9,063 nt of DNA, from NCBI GenBank assembly GCA_900555425.1, contig UNSM01000028.1, forward strand, positions 1-9,063, in the 5' to 3' direction. The notes beneath the pieces were generated by a model that worked only from the letters and a program-made list of their open reading frames with translations, was not told the origin of the DNA and ran no database searches. Origin of the DNA: Candidatus Saccharimonadota bacterium. GTDB lineage: Bacteria > Patescibacteriota > Saccharimonadia > Saccharimonadales > Saccharimonadaceae. Numbering within the stretch: position 1 is the stretch's first letter; each line of letters begins with the position of its first letter. The position numbers and the translations under genes were made by a program. Shown here piece by piece: positions 1 to 6,303 of this stretch.

Positions 1-2
1 CG

Positions 3-566
3 GTGTCTACCGCTAATTCTAAGCTTTCTCAGACAATCAACCCTGGAACATTGACTACTGTCATTACCGACACTCCTGGCCTCACGCCTGTAAATCCTCC
101 AACATTCGCGATGAGCGCGGTAACTGTTAAGGGGGCTGCTCAGCTGTCTACGGGTACGTTTGGTAATAACACGGATCGTATTTATGTATTAAATACAGGC
201 GCTGCAGATAACGGTTGGACTCTGACCCTCAATGCAACTACTCCAGGAACTGGTGTATGGGGTGCAGCAGGTGGTAGGCAGTACAAATATAACGGCACCG
301 CCGCTCAAGGTCGACTAACTGTCGATCCGTCAGCAGGCACGGTTACTCCAGAGTCTGGATCTTCGACTACACTTACCGGTATTACAAAAGGTAGCTCAGC
401 GTCATTTTCTGGAAGCACTCCGATTACCTTAATGTCCGCTTCAGCCGGTGCTGACAAAATATGGGAAGGATACATTACGGGCATTGGTCTAAAGCAGGAC
501 ATTCCGGCTGGTCAGCTATCGGGTACATACATTCTTCCAATGACTCAAACTGTCACGGCTATTTAA
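3..566 (+). CDS. WxL-domain-like secreted surface protein, 3' part (5' end outside window)
   Basis: The open frame runs in from the left edge. The GTG at position 3 has no visible ribosome-binding site and no signal peptide follows it, so the true start and export signal are probably upstream. The 187 visible residues are rich in Thr, Gly, Ser and Ala with almost no Cys, typical of an exported beta-rich protein. The pattern fits the WxL fold: a GWTLTL motif near residues 71-76 after a short IYVLNTG strand, then an MSASAGAD segment near 143-150, and a closing IPAGQLSGTY strand near 166-175 like the end of WxL domains. The second Trp-x-Leu of classical WxL proteins is not present; the chain ends MTQTVTAI. 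In Firmicutes such domains bind peptidoglycan non-covalently and are encoded beside DUF916 proteins, as here. The family assignment is inferred from motif pattern, and the function is not proven. Confidence 0.62.
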   Translation: MSTANSKLSQTINPGTLTTVITDTPGLTPVNPPTFAMSAVTVKGAAQLSTGTFGNNTDRIYVLNTGAADNGWTLTLNATTPGTGVWGAAGGRQYKYNGTAAQGRLTVDPSAGTVTPESGSSTTLTGITKGSSASFSGSTPITLMSASAGADKIWEGYITGIGLKQDIPAGQLSGTYILPMTQTVTAI

Positions 567-592
567 TAAAAAATACTTAGTTTATTAAGCGA

Positions 593-625
593 GAATAGAC
601 ATTCTGATGAGTGTCTATTCTTTTA
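593..625 (+). terminator. Rho-independent terminator after the WxL-like gene
   Basis: GAATAGACA (593-601) pairs perfectly with TGTCTATTC (612-620). The stem can be extended through a wobble and two further pairs to a TGAT tetraloop at 605-608. A TTTTA tail follows directly. It lies 27 bases past the TAA of the WxL-like gene and just before the promoter of the next gene. Confidence 0.85.
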
Positions 626-635
626 TGTGTGACAT

Positions 636-644
636 TGATATAAT
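636..644 (+). promoter_or_regulatory. Extended -10 promoter for the DUF916-like gene
   Basis: TGATATAAT is a perfect TATAAT (639-644) preceded by the TGn extension. No convincing -35 is seen at 16-18 bases upstream, because that region is the terminator arm. Transcription would start near 651, leaving a leader of about 20 bases with AAGGAGG (662-668), which ends only three bases before the ATG at 672. Confidence 0.6.
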
Positions 645-671
645 AAGCATAATAGGTTTTTAAGGAGGGAT

Positions 672-1661
672 ATGAAGAATTTATTGTGGAGTAAGGTTAT
701 TGGAGCGGCGATGATTGTAGGACTGATTTTGCCCGTGTCGGTGTCTGCTAATGGCATTGGCGGTCGACCAACAAATCCTGATCCGAATAATCCCAGGACA
801 AGCTCAATTTTCATCTATAATCTTTCTGGTGGCGCTTCGAAATCTGACCAATTGTATGTTCAAAACGGGTCTGATAAAGAAGAAACGATTGAAGTTTATT
901 CGGTTGACGGTACAGTTACGACGACTGGTGATATGACTTGCAAGGAAAAGTCGGAGGACAAAGTTGGTGCGGGCAAGTGGGTTTCTGTCTCTAAAAAAGA
1001 GGTGACTCTTGGCGCGAACGAGAACACGCTTGTTGATTTTACGGTAAATATTCCAAGTAAAGCAGATGTCGGCGAGCATAATGCGTGCATGGTTGTTCAG
1101 CGGAAGGTTAATCAGGCGTCAAATAATGCTGGCGGCATTCAAGTTCAGACTCGTCAGGCTATCCGTATGGCGATAACCGTTCCTGGCGATATTCACCGTG
1201 ACGTGACGATTGAGAAGTTTAATATTAAGAATTCTAACAGTAGTCAATTGTATGAAATTGCCTTAAAAAATTCTGGCAATGTGTCGGCTGATGTTGACGT
1301 AAAGTTGGTCGTGAAAGACCCGATGGGGAATGTTGTCTATAAAAACGGTGGCGTGAATGCAACGATTGCGAATGAAACGCGGCAGTTTAATTATGATAGC
1401 AATTTGGCGCCGTTTTGGGGTGGAAAATATAAGGTAGAGCTGTCGATTTCCTATAAAAAGAAGGCTGGCGAGTGGGGAATTAGCCAGGATAAAAATGAGC
1501 TAATCACAAAAACCGCCGAGTCAAAAGAATTGTTCTTCTGGCCATCAACCACAGCGTTAATGATGATTGGTGGTGGAATACTTTTGTTCATTATTTTGAT
1601 AGTGATAATTGTCATAAAATCAAAGCGGAACAAAAAAACTGTTCAATTTAAAAAACGTTGA
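672..1661 (+). CDS. Secreted, C-terminally membrane-anchored DUF916-like (WxL-associated) protein
   Basis: A 329-residue protein. It has a signal peptide (residues 1-26: basic start, hydrophobic core, SVSA cleavage site), a beta-rich extracellular part, one membrane helix at about 293-315, and a basic cytoplasmic tail (KSKRNKK...). The first extracellular domain (about 45-170) follows the pattern of the WxL-protein peptidoglycan-binding domain DUF916: IYNLSGGASKSDQLYV, then QNGSDKEETIEVY, then a strand ending VDFTVNIPSKADVGEHNACM. The second (about 175-285) is another Ig-like sandwich with EIALKNSGNVSADVDVKLVV, in the position of the DUF3324 host-binding domain of Firmicute relatives. Cys90 and Cys139 could form a disulfide. 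The ATG at 672 is supported by AAGGAGG. A WxL-like gene lies directly upstream, so a surface-complex partner role is likely, but this is inferred from context and fold only. Confidence 0.66.
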   Translation: MKNLLWSKVIGAAMIVGLILPVSVSANGIGGRPTNPDPNNPRTSSIFIYNLSGGASKSDQLYVQNGSDKEETIEVYSVDGTVTTTGDMTCKEKSEDKVGAGKWVSVSKKEVTLGANENTLVDFTVNIPSKADVGEHNACMVVQRKVNQASNNAGGIQVQTRQAIRMAITVPGDIHRDVTIEKFNIKNSNSSQLYEIALKNSGNVSADVDVKLVVKDPMGNVVYKNGGVNATIANETRQFNYDSNLAPFWGGKYKVELSISYKKKAGEWGISQDKNELITKTAESKELFFWPSTTALMMIGGGILLFIILIVIIVIKSKRNKKTVQFKKR

Positions 1662-1684
1662 GTTTATAAAAAAAGTGATAGAAT
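1658..1684 (+). promoter_or_regulatory. Promoter placing transcription start at the ATG of the LiaF-like gene (probable leaderless mRNA)
   Basis: TAGAAT (1679-1684) ends exactly six bases before the ATG at 1691, so the expected first transcribed base is the start codon itself. A TTGAGT at 1658-1663 could be the -35, but its 15-base spacer is short. There is no Shine-Dalgarno sequence before the ATG. Confidence 0.5.
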
Positions 1685-1690
1685 AGATGT

Positions 1691-2380
1691 ATGAAGAAAA
1701 GTTCTCTGATTAGAGCGTTTTTGAGCATTGTAGTCGTGGCGCTCGGCGGGGTTTTACTATTGAAGAACCTCGATATTATTAACATTAGCTGGGATATTTT
1801 CTGGGGTACAGTTTGGGCTGCAGGATTTGTATTGTCTGGGCTGGTGAATATATTCAATTATCGAAATAGGACATCATGGATTTGGGGATTATTGCTGGTT
1901 GCGATCGGCGTTCTAATTGGCCTAAATTCTTACGGAATAGTTGATGTTAGTGTCTGGAGTGTATTTTGGCCTGTGGTTTTGATTGCTGTTGGCTTGACAA
2001 TAATGTTTAATATTAGCCCTAAAGTTGCTAAGTGTTCTAAAAAACCGGGCAAAGACGGCAGTATTGGTAATGAGAAAATTGCTTGTTTTTGGGGTGAAGA
2101 AGACGCCGTAAAAGGTGATTATACTGGCGGTTCGTTGGTTGCAATATTTGGTGGCGTGGATTTGGACTTGCGTCAAGCAAAGATTAAAGACGGTTCTGTG
2201 ATTGAAATTTTTACATTTTGCGGTGGCGTTAATATTACTTTGCCAGACGATGTGATTATCGAGAACGAAGTGCGCGGATTTTTGGGCGGAACTGATGACA
2301 AAACTCTACCTAAAGATTCTGCGAAAAAGACTCTATACCTGAAGGGTGAGTGCATTTTAGGCGGTCTGGAAATTAAATAA
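1691..2380 (+). CDS. LiaF-like membrane protein (DUF5668-type helices plus cell-wall-stress C-terminal domain)
   Basis: A 229-residue protein with four predicted membrane helices (about 7-24, 38-56, 62-80, 90-107). The first and third pairs share a pattern (hydrophobic run, then NLDIINISW or NSYGIVDVSVW), which is typical of the DUF5668 double-hairpin module. The C-terminal part (about 128-229) is a repetitive beta structure with recurring Gly-Gly turns: IFGGVDLDL, CGGVNITL, FLGG and ILGGLEIK. This is the pattern of LiaF/VraT-type 'cell wall-active antibiotic response' domains. In Firmicutes LiaF restrains the LiaRS envelope-stress sensor. No histidine kinase or response regulator is in the window, so that role cannot be carried over. 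Its place behind two surface-protein genes fits an envelope job. The ATG at 1691 has no ribosome-binding site and appears to be read from a leaderless transcript. Confidence 0.72.
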   Translation: MKKSSLIRAFLSIVVVALGGVLLLKNLDIINISWDIFWGTVWAAGFVLSGLVNIFNYRNRTSWIWGLLLVAIGVLIGLNSYGIVDVSVWSVFWPVVLIAVGLTIMFNISPKVAKCSKKPGKDGSIGNEKIACFWGEEDAVKGDYTGGSLVAIFGGVDLDLRQAKIKDGSVIEIFTFCGGVNITLPDDVIIENEVRGFLGGTDDKTLPKDSAKKTLYLKGECILGGLEIK

Positions 2381-2385
2381 AGTTC

Positions 2386-2414
2386 TTGGGATTTTGATGA
2401 AAACGCGCTACAAT
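2386..2414 (+). promoter_or_regulatory. Promoter of the T-box leader / GIY-YIG / ileS unit
   Basis: TTGGGA (2386-2391) and TACAAT (2409-2414) are separated by 17 bases, the optimal spacing. Transcription would start near 2421, giving a leader of about 235 nt before the ATG at 2656, a usual size for a T-box leader. The -10 box lies within the apical part of a hairpin (2399-2431). Confidence 0.65.
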
Positions 2415-2431
2415 AACAGTAGGGCGTTTTC
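2399..2431 (+). terminator. Hairpin, possible terminator of the LiaF-like gene, overlapping the next promoter
   Basis: GAAAACGC (2399-2406) pairs perfectly with GCGTTTTC (2424-2431). After one G-G mismatch, CTAC (2408-2411) pairs with GTAG (2419-2422). The A-run in the left arm and the T-run in the right arm resemble a bidirectional intrinsic terminator 18 bases after the LiaF-like stop. The T-run lies within the stem and no long T tail follows, so termination strength is uncertain. An operator-like role around the promoter is the alternative. Confidence 0.45.
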
Positions 2432-2441
2432 GCGTATGTTG

Positions 2442-2537
2442 AATTGGCGTGAAATGAGCGGTTATCAGCCGTGAAGTCTGCGGGAAGAAATTGGCATGAA
2501 GTCGAGATTAGAACCTGCCGTGAGCTTGCGTAAATAG
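2442..2537 (+). repeat. Imperfect tandem repeat of about 47 bases inside the T-box leader
   Basis: Two adjacent copies begin AATTGGC (2442-2448 and 2489-2495) and continue with TGAA four to five bases on. Both share GCCGTGA (2468-2474 and 2517-2523) and then a TGCG block (2479-2482 and 2527-2530). In each copy GGC near the start can pair with GCC near the end, GGCA/TGCC in the second, so both can fold as similar short hairpins. The repeat occupies the position expected for T-box Stem I and Stem II. Confidence 0.55.
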
Positions 2538-2555
2538 CAAATAAAGAGCTGAAAG

Positions 2556-2641
2556 AATCACTTCTTTTGGAATCGAGATGGTACCGTCCGCATAAAACAC
2601 CTGAGCGGATTCTCGAAGTCAAAAGAGGTGATTTTTAATTT
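2556..2641 (+). terminator. Candidate switchable terminator of the T-box leader
   Basis: AATCACTTCTTTT (2556-2568) pairs with AAAAGAGGTGATT (2621-2633) over 13 positions with a single G-U pair. This encloses the antiterminator core, and TTTAATTT follows. The small hairpin at 2552-2567 uses the same left arm, so the two are mutually exclusive. A shorter alternative is CACCT (2598-2602) with AGGTG (2626-2630). Which of these terminates is not resolved by reading alone. Confidence 0.45.
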
Positions 2642-2655
2642 ATGAAAGGAGTGCG

Positions 2656-3255
2656 ATGAAAGGTATTGTCTATATTATGAATACTGCAGTCTCTGGGCTG
2701 ATTAAAATCGGTAAAACTGGATTGCAAAACTACAACGAGAGAATGCGACATCTTGAGCGTAATGGATATTATAACGTTTCTGGGCTGAAGCAATTTTTTG
2801 CTATCGAACTCAACGATTATGATGATAAAGAGGCGTTGCTGCATGAAATTTTTAGTAAGCATCGAGTTGATGATAGTGAGTTGTTTGCTCTAGACTGCGA
2901 ACTCGTTAAACAGCTGTTGCTGGCATTTGACGGTCAAGTAGTTTATCCAAAAAATATCAATAAGGAGCATGCATTTGACGATGTAGTGCGGTTGCGAAAG
3001 CAGGGGTCGCTCTTTAGTTTTTATCAAAAAGGACTGAAAAATGGCGATGTGATTGTCTTTGCGCAAGATAAATCCATTAGCGCAACTGTTGCTGGCGAGA
3101 GGGAGGTTGAATATGACGGCGAAATCTATAAATTGTCGCCATTAACCCGTGAAATTTTCCAGAAAAAAGGCAAGCGTAATGCTAGCGGTGCGTACCAGGG
3201 TGCAGCTTATTGGTTATTTAATGGTAAAAAATTAAAAGACTTAAAAGACAAGTAA
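2656..3255 (+). CDS. GIY-YIG (T5orf172-type) nuclease-like protein with RAMA-like C-terminal domain
   Basis: A 199-residue protein. Residues 1-90 match the GIY-YIG fold of the T5orf172/Mug113 kind: a first strand GIVYIMNT, then GLIKIGKTG, Arg29 in the NERMRHL helix, and Glu59 in KEALLHEIF followed by SKHRVDDSELF. In this superfamily the Tyr, Arg and Glu are catalytic for cutting DNA. The C-terminal part (about 118-196) reads as a RAMA-like small beta domain: KGLKNGDVIVF, ISATV, VEYDGEIYKLSPLT, then SGAYQGAAYWLFNGKKL. This domain is usually fused to methylases and nucleases and thought to read DNA. The ATG is preceded by AAAGGAG (2645-2651) at four bases. The gene is first after the T-box and 26 bases before ileS, so it is probably cotranscribed. 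No restriction partner is nearby, and the function is unknown. Confidence 0.72.
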   Translation: MKGIVYIMNTAVSGLIKIGKTGLQNYNERMRHLERNGYYNVSGLKQFFAIELNDYDDKEALLHEIFSKHRVDDSELFALDCELVKQLLLAFDGQVVYPKNINKEHAFDDVVRLRKQGSLFSFYQKGLKNGDVIVFAQDKSISATVAGEREVEYDGEIYKLSPLTREIFQKKGKRNASGAYQGAAYWLFNGKKLKDLKDK

Positions 3256-3281
3256 ACTATATAAAGCGGAAGGGATAAGTA

Positions 3282-6191
3282 ATGAAATTCAAACACGGAA
3301 CACGTCGTCGAGCTGCAGAATATGAGAAAGATTGGGTGCAACGATGGAAAGACGATGACACATTTAACAAGTCGATCGCGCAGCGCCCTGCTAATAATTC
3401 TTGGGTTTTTTATGACGGTCCTCCGTTTTTGACGGGAACGCCACACCACGGGCATTTGTTGGTTAGTACGGTGAAGGATACGATGGGGCGATTCCACACG
3501 ATGAAAGGTCAGCGAGTTGAGCGCCGTTGGGGTTGGGATTGTCACGGACTGCCGGCAGAGGTTTACGTTGAAAAAACGCTAGGCATTTCTAATAAAAAAG
3601 AGATTGGCACGAAAATTAGCGTTTCGGATTATGTCAAGGAATGTCGAGCGGCTATGGTTCGAACTGGCACCGAGTGGGAAGACACGATTGAGCGAATTGG
3701 TCGTTGGGTTGAATTTAAGGGCGCTTATAAAACCATGGATAATAATTACATGGAATCAGTTTGGTGGGCGTTCAAGAGACTTTACGAAGAAGGCAAAATC
3801 TACGAAGGCGAAAAGATTTTGGTCTATTGTACGAAGGACGCGACGCCAATTTCTAAGAGTGAAGTGGCTATGGAAAATAGCTATCAAATGGACACTGACC
3901 CGAGCTTGTTCGTTTACTTTAAGCTGGAAGATGAAGATGAGTATTTGCTTGCGTGGACGACAACGCCGTGGACTTTGCCGGCAAATATGGTCTTGGCGGT
4001 GAATCAGGATGTCGATTATTCTTTGGTGGCGTACGGCGATAAAAAGTTTTACGTTGCAAGCGACCGTGTTGAGAAAGTTATGACGGACGAAAAGCACCAG
4101 CCGCTGGAATATTCGATTGTTAAGACGATTAAGGGTTCTGAATTGGTAGGTAAAAGATTCGAGCCGCTATTCGAAAATCGTGGTCCGGCTGCGCATAAGA
4201 TTCTTCACGCCGATTTTGTGACGACTGAGGATGGTACGGGAATTGTTCATATTGCGCCAGCTTACGGTGAGGACGATTATGAATTGTGCCGAAAAAATGA
4301 CGTTCCAGTATTGTCGTTGGTTGATGGCGATGGAAATTACACGGAGGGCAGATGGTTGGGTCGTAACATCTGGGAGGTGAATAAGGAAATAGCGAAGACT
4401 TTACTAGAAGAAGGTCGGGCGCTGAAAATTGAATATATTCGCCACGAATATCCGCATTGTCATCGATGTGGCACGAAATTAATGTACCGCGCTCATCCGA
4501 GTTGGTTTATGGATATTCAGAGTCAGAAAAAGGAAATGTTGGCGGCGAACGAGCAGACAAGCTGGACGCCAGATAATCTGAGGACTGGACGATTTCACAA
4601 TATCATCGAGCAGGCGCCGGATTGGAACTTGAGCCGCGACCGTTACTGGGCAACACCAATTCCAGTGTGGAAGGGTGTGAAGAATGATGGCACGGAAGTG
4701 GTGAAGGTGATTGGTAGCTTTGCGGAATTTGAAGAAGTTACGGGTCGCAAGTTGGATGATTATCATTTACCGCAAGTTATGGACGTTACGTTTGAGTGTG
4801 ACGGCGCAGAAATGCATCACATCGGTAAGGTTTTGGACTGTTGGTTTGAGTCTGGTTCGATGCCATTCGCTCAGTTCCATTATCCATTTGAGAACAAGGA
4901 AAAATTTGAAGCAAGTTTTCCTGCTGACTTTATCATTGAGGCGATTGACCAGACGCGTGGTTGGTTTTATAGCTTAACAGCGGTAAACGTGGCTTTGTTT
5001 GGTAAATCTCCATGGAAGAATTTGATTTGTACTGGATTTATCAATGCTGCCGACGGTAAAAAAATGAGCAAGAAGCTGAAGAATTATACCGATCCGATGG
5101 AACTTATGAATAAGACTTCGGCCGACAGCTTCCGATTCTTAATGCTTTCAAGTCCACTAACAAATGGCGAAAACTTTGCCTTGGCGGATAAGGATGTGAT
5201 GGATGTGGCGCGTAAGCTTGGTATGATCTGGAATATGTACGACTTCTTCACGATGTATGCTGAAGTTGATGGCTGGGAGTTTAACGGCGATATATCAGAT
5301 CCACTTCATGATTTAACAAATCCGTTGGATATTTGGATTGTGTCGAGGTTGCATCAATTGATAACAGAGGTCGAGCGAGGTCTTAACAACTATAATTTGC
5401 AGGACGCAACCAAGCCGATCTTGCCGTTCTTAGATGATGCAAGTAACTGGTATGTTCGACGCAGCCGTCGTCGCTTCTGGAAATCTGAAGATGATGGCGA
5501 TAAAAATGACGCTTACCGCACGCTCCATTACGTTTTGGTGCGACTCAGTTATATGCTAGCGCCGTTTACGCCATTCTTAGCGGAAGAATTGTACCATAAT
5601 TTGACGGGCGATAACGAGTCGATTCATCTTAAAGATTGGTTGCCAGCTGGTGAAATAGACAATTCAATGCTACGCGACATGAATGCACTGCGTACTGCGG
5701 TAAATGATGGCTTGTCGAAGCGCGCATCAGAGGGAATTAAGGTGCGCCAGCCGTTGGCGTCTGTGAAACTTGTCAACACTATTTCTCAGGATACCCCAGT
5801 GGAAGTTGCGCAATTCTTGATTGATATCGCTAAGGATGAATTGAACGTGAAATCGGTTGAAATTGTTACAGATTCAGAGTCCGAGTCGGCGCAACCGAGC
5901 GTTGTTTATGACTTAACAATCACTCCTGAACTAAAGCGCGAAGGTTTGATGCGTGAAATCGTTCGCCACGTCCAAAGCGCGCGCAAGCAGGCTGGTCTGC
6001 AGATAGATGATCGAATTATATTGAGTATTTCTAGTGACGATTCTGAAATATCTCAAGCTATTGACGCTTTCGCCGATGTCATTAAATCTGAAACGCTCGC
6101 CGTGGAATTGAATTCTGTGGTCAATGAATCGGAAAAATATGACGCCAAAATCGAGGGTAAATTGGTAGAAATTTCCCTGAAGAAAGCTTAA
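3282..6191 (+). CDS. ileS: Isoleucyl-tRNA synthetase, type 2 (eukaryote/archaea-like)
   Basis: Charges tRNA-Ile with isoleucine in the cytoplasm. It has 969 residues, within the usual range. The class I Rossmann signature is TGTPHHGHLL, with the HIGH motif as HHGH at 55-58, and the second signature is KMSKK at 594-598 in GKKMSKKLKNYTDP. The CP1 editing domain shows AWTTTPWTLPAN (from about 224) and GTGIVHIAPAYGEDDY (from about 318). PHCHRCGT (Cys393, Cys396) is the Cys pair before the YRAHPSWF strand, and LDCWFESGSMPFAQ and AIDQTRGWFY are family hallmarks. The anticodon-binding domain follows, with NWYVRRSRRRFW. KMSKxLKNY and TPHxGH are features of the type-2 clade, which in known bacteria is naturally tolerant of mupirocin; that is family knowledge and untested here. 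GGAAGGG (3268-3274) supports the ATG at 3282. It lies 26 bases behind the GIY-YIG gene in the T-box-led unit. Confidence 0.97.
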   Translation: MKFKHGTRRRAAEYEKDWVQRWKDDDTFNKSIAQRPANNSWVFYDGPPFLTGTPHHGHLLVSTVKDTMGRFHTMKGQRVERRWGWDCHGLPAEVYVEKTLGISNKKEIGTKISVSDYVKECRAAMVRTGTEWEDTIERIGRWVEFKGAYKTMDNNYMESVWWAFKRLYEEGKIYEGEKILVYCTKDATPISKSEVAMENSYQMDTDPSLFVYFKLEDEDEYLLAWTTTPWTLPANMVLAVNQDVDYSLVAYGDKKFYVASDRVEKVMTDEKHQPLEYSIVKTIKGSELVGKRFEPLFENRGPAAHKILHADFVTTEDGTGIVHIAPAYGEDDYELCRKNDVPVLSLVDGDGNYTEGRWLGRNIWEVNKEIAKTLLEEGRALKIEYIRHEYPHCHRCGTKLMYRAHPSWFMDIQSQKKEMLAANEQTSWTPDNLRTGRFHNIIEQAPDWNLSRDRYWATPIPVWKGVKNDGTEVVKVIGSFAEFEEVTGRKLDDYHLPQVMDVTFECDGAEMHHIGKVLDCWFESGSMPFAQFHYPFENKEKFEASFPADFIIEAIDQTRGWFYSLTAVNVALFGKSPWKNLICTGFINAADGKKMSKKLKNYTDPMELMNKTSADSFRFLMLSSPLTNGENFALADKDVMDVARKLGMIWNMYDFFTMYAEVDGWEFNGDISDPLHDLTNPLDIWIVSRLHQLITEVERGLNNYNLQDATKPILPFLDDASNWYVRRSRRRFWKSEDDGDKNDAYRTLHYVLVRLSYMLAPFTPFLAEELYHNLTGDNESIHLKDWLPAGEIDNSMLRDMNALRTAVNDGLSKRASEGIKVRQPLASVKLVNTISQDTPVEVAQFLIDIAKDELNVKSVEIVTDSESESAQPSVVYDLTITPELKREGLMREIVRHVQSARKQAGLQIDDRIILSISSDDSEISQAIDAFADVIKSETLAVELNSVVNESEKYDAKIEGKLVEISLKKA

Positions 6192-6210
6192 AGGCTAGTA
6201 AGTGAAATGA

Positions 6211-6250
6211 GAATATCCTCCTCTTAGCGGGGAGGATATTCTATTGACTT
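6211..6250 (+). terminator. Rho-independent terminator after ileS
   Basis: GAATATCCTCC (6211-6221) pairs perfectly with GGAGGATATTC (6231-6241). A wobble and one more pair extend the stem to a five-base loop. The T-rich tail is TATTGACTTTT. The stem starts 20 bases past the ileS TAA, and the tail overlaps the -35 of the next promoter. Confidence 0.85.
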
Positions 6251-6272
6251 TTAACCGTACTTATGCTAATAT
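6244..6272 (+). promoter_or_regulatory. Strong promoter for the 62-aa gene
   Basis: TTGACT (6244-6249), a 17-base spacer, then TAATAT (6267-6272) carrying a TGC extension (6264-6266). Expected start is near 6279. This rules out the in-frame TTG at 6244 as the start of the following gene. Confidence 0.7.
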
Positions 6273-6303
6273 ATCATTGTTAATTGATAAAAATAAAAAA
6301 GTT

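Larger units (their letters stand above)
2421..2641 (+). ncRNA. T-box riboswitch leader (likely tRNA-Ile sensing)
   Basis: The antiterminator core is explicit. Helix A1 is TCGAGA (2573-2578) with TCTCGA (2611-2616). Helix A2 is GTCCGC (2586-2591) with GCGGAT (2605-2610). Between them on the 5' side only is the seven-base bulge TGGTACC (2579-2585), the invariant TGGNACC of T-boxes. In known T-boxes the TGGN pairs with the uncharged tRNA 3' end (NCCA); TGGT fits discriminator A, as in tRNA-Ile. A small hairpin AAAGAA-TCAC-TTCTTT (2552-2567) sits where Stem III is expected. Stem I should lie within 2421-2545, but I could not fold a canonical form or fix the specifier codon. Ile codons occur at ATC 2464-2466 context and ATT 2507-2509, neither proven. 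Downstream are a GIY-YIG gene and ileS, which fits control by isoleucine starvation. Confidence 0.75.

Noticed and set aside
804..1090. Two overlapping minus-strand frames opposite the DUF916-like gene
   Set aside because: Shadows of a gene with signal peptide, ribosome-binding site and promoter; neither has coding evidence.
2173..2622. 149-aa open frame on the minus strand over the LiaF-like 3' end and the T-box leader
   Set aside because: It crosses a well-supported gene and a structured RNA leader, has no ribosome-binding site or recognisable domain, and its composition looks like a shadow frame.
3207..3545. 112-aa minus-strand frame over the start of ileS
   Set aside because: It lies antisense to the conserved HHGH region of ileS and has no promoter, ribosome-binding site or domain.
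6244..6303. TTG start at 6244 extending the small protein by 20 residues
   Set aside because: The TTG is the -35 box of a near-consensus promoter whose transcript would begin near 6279, and it overlaps the ileS terminator tail.
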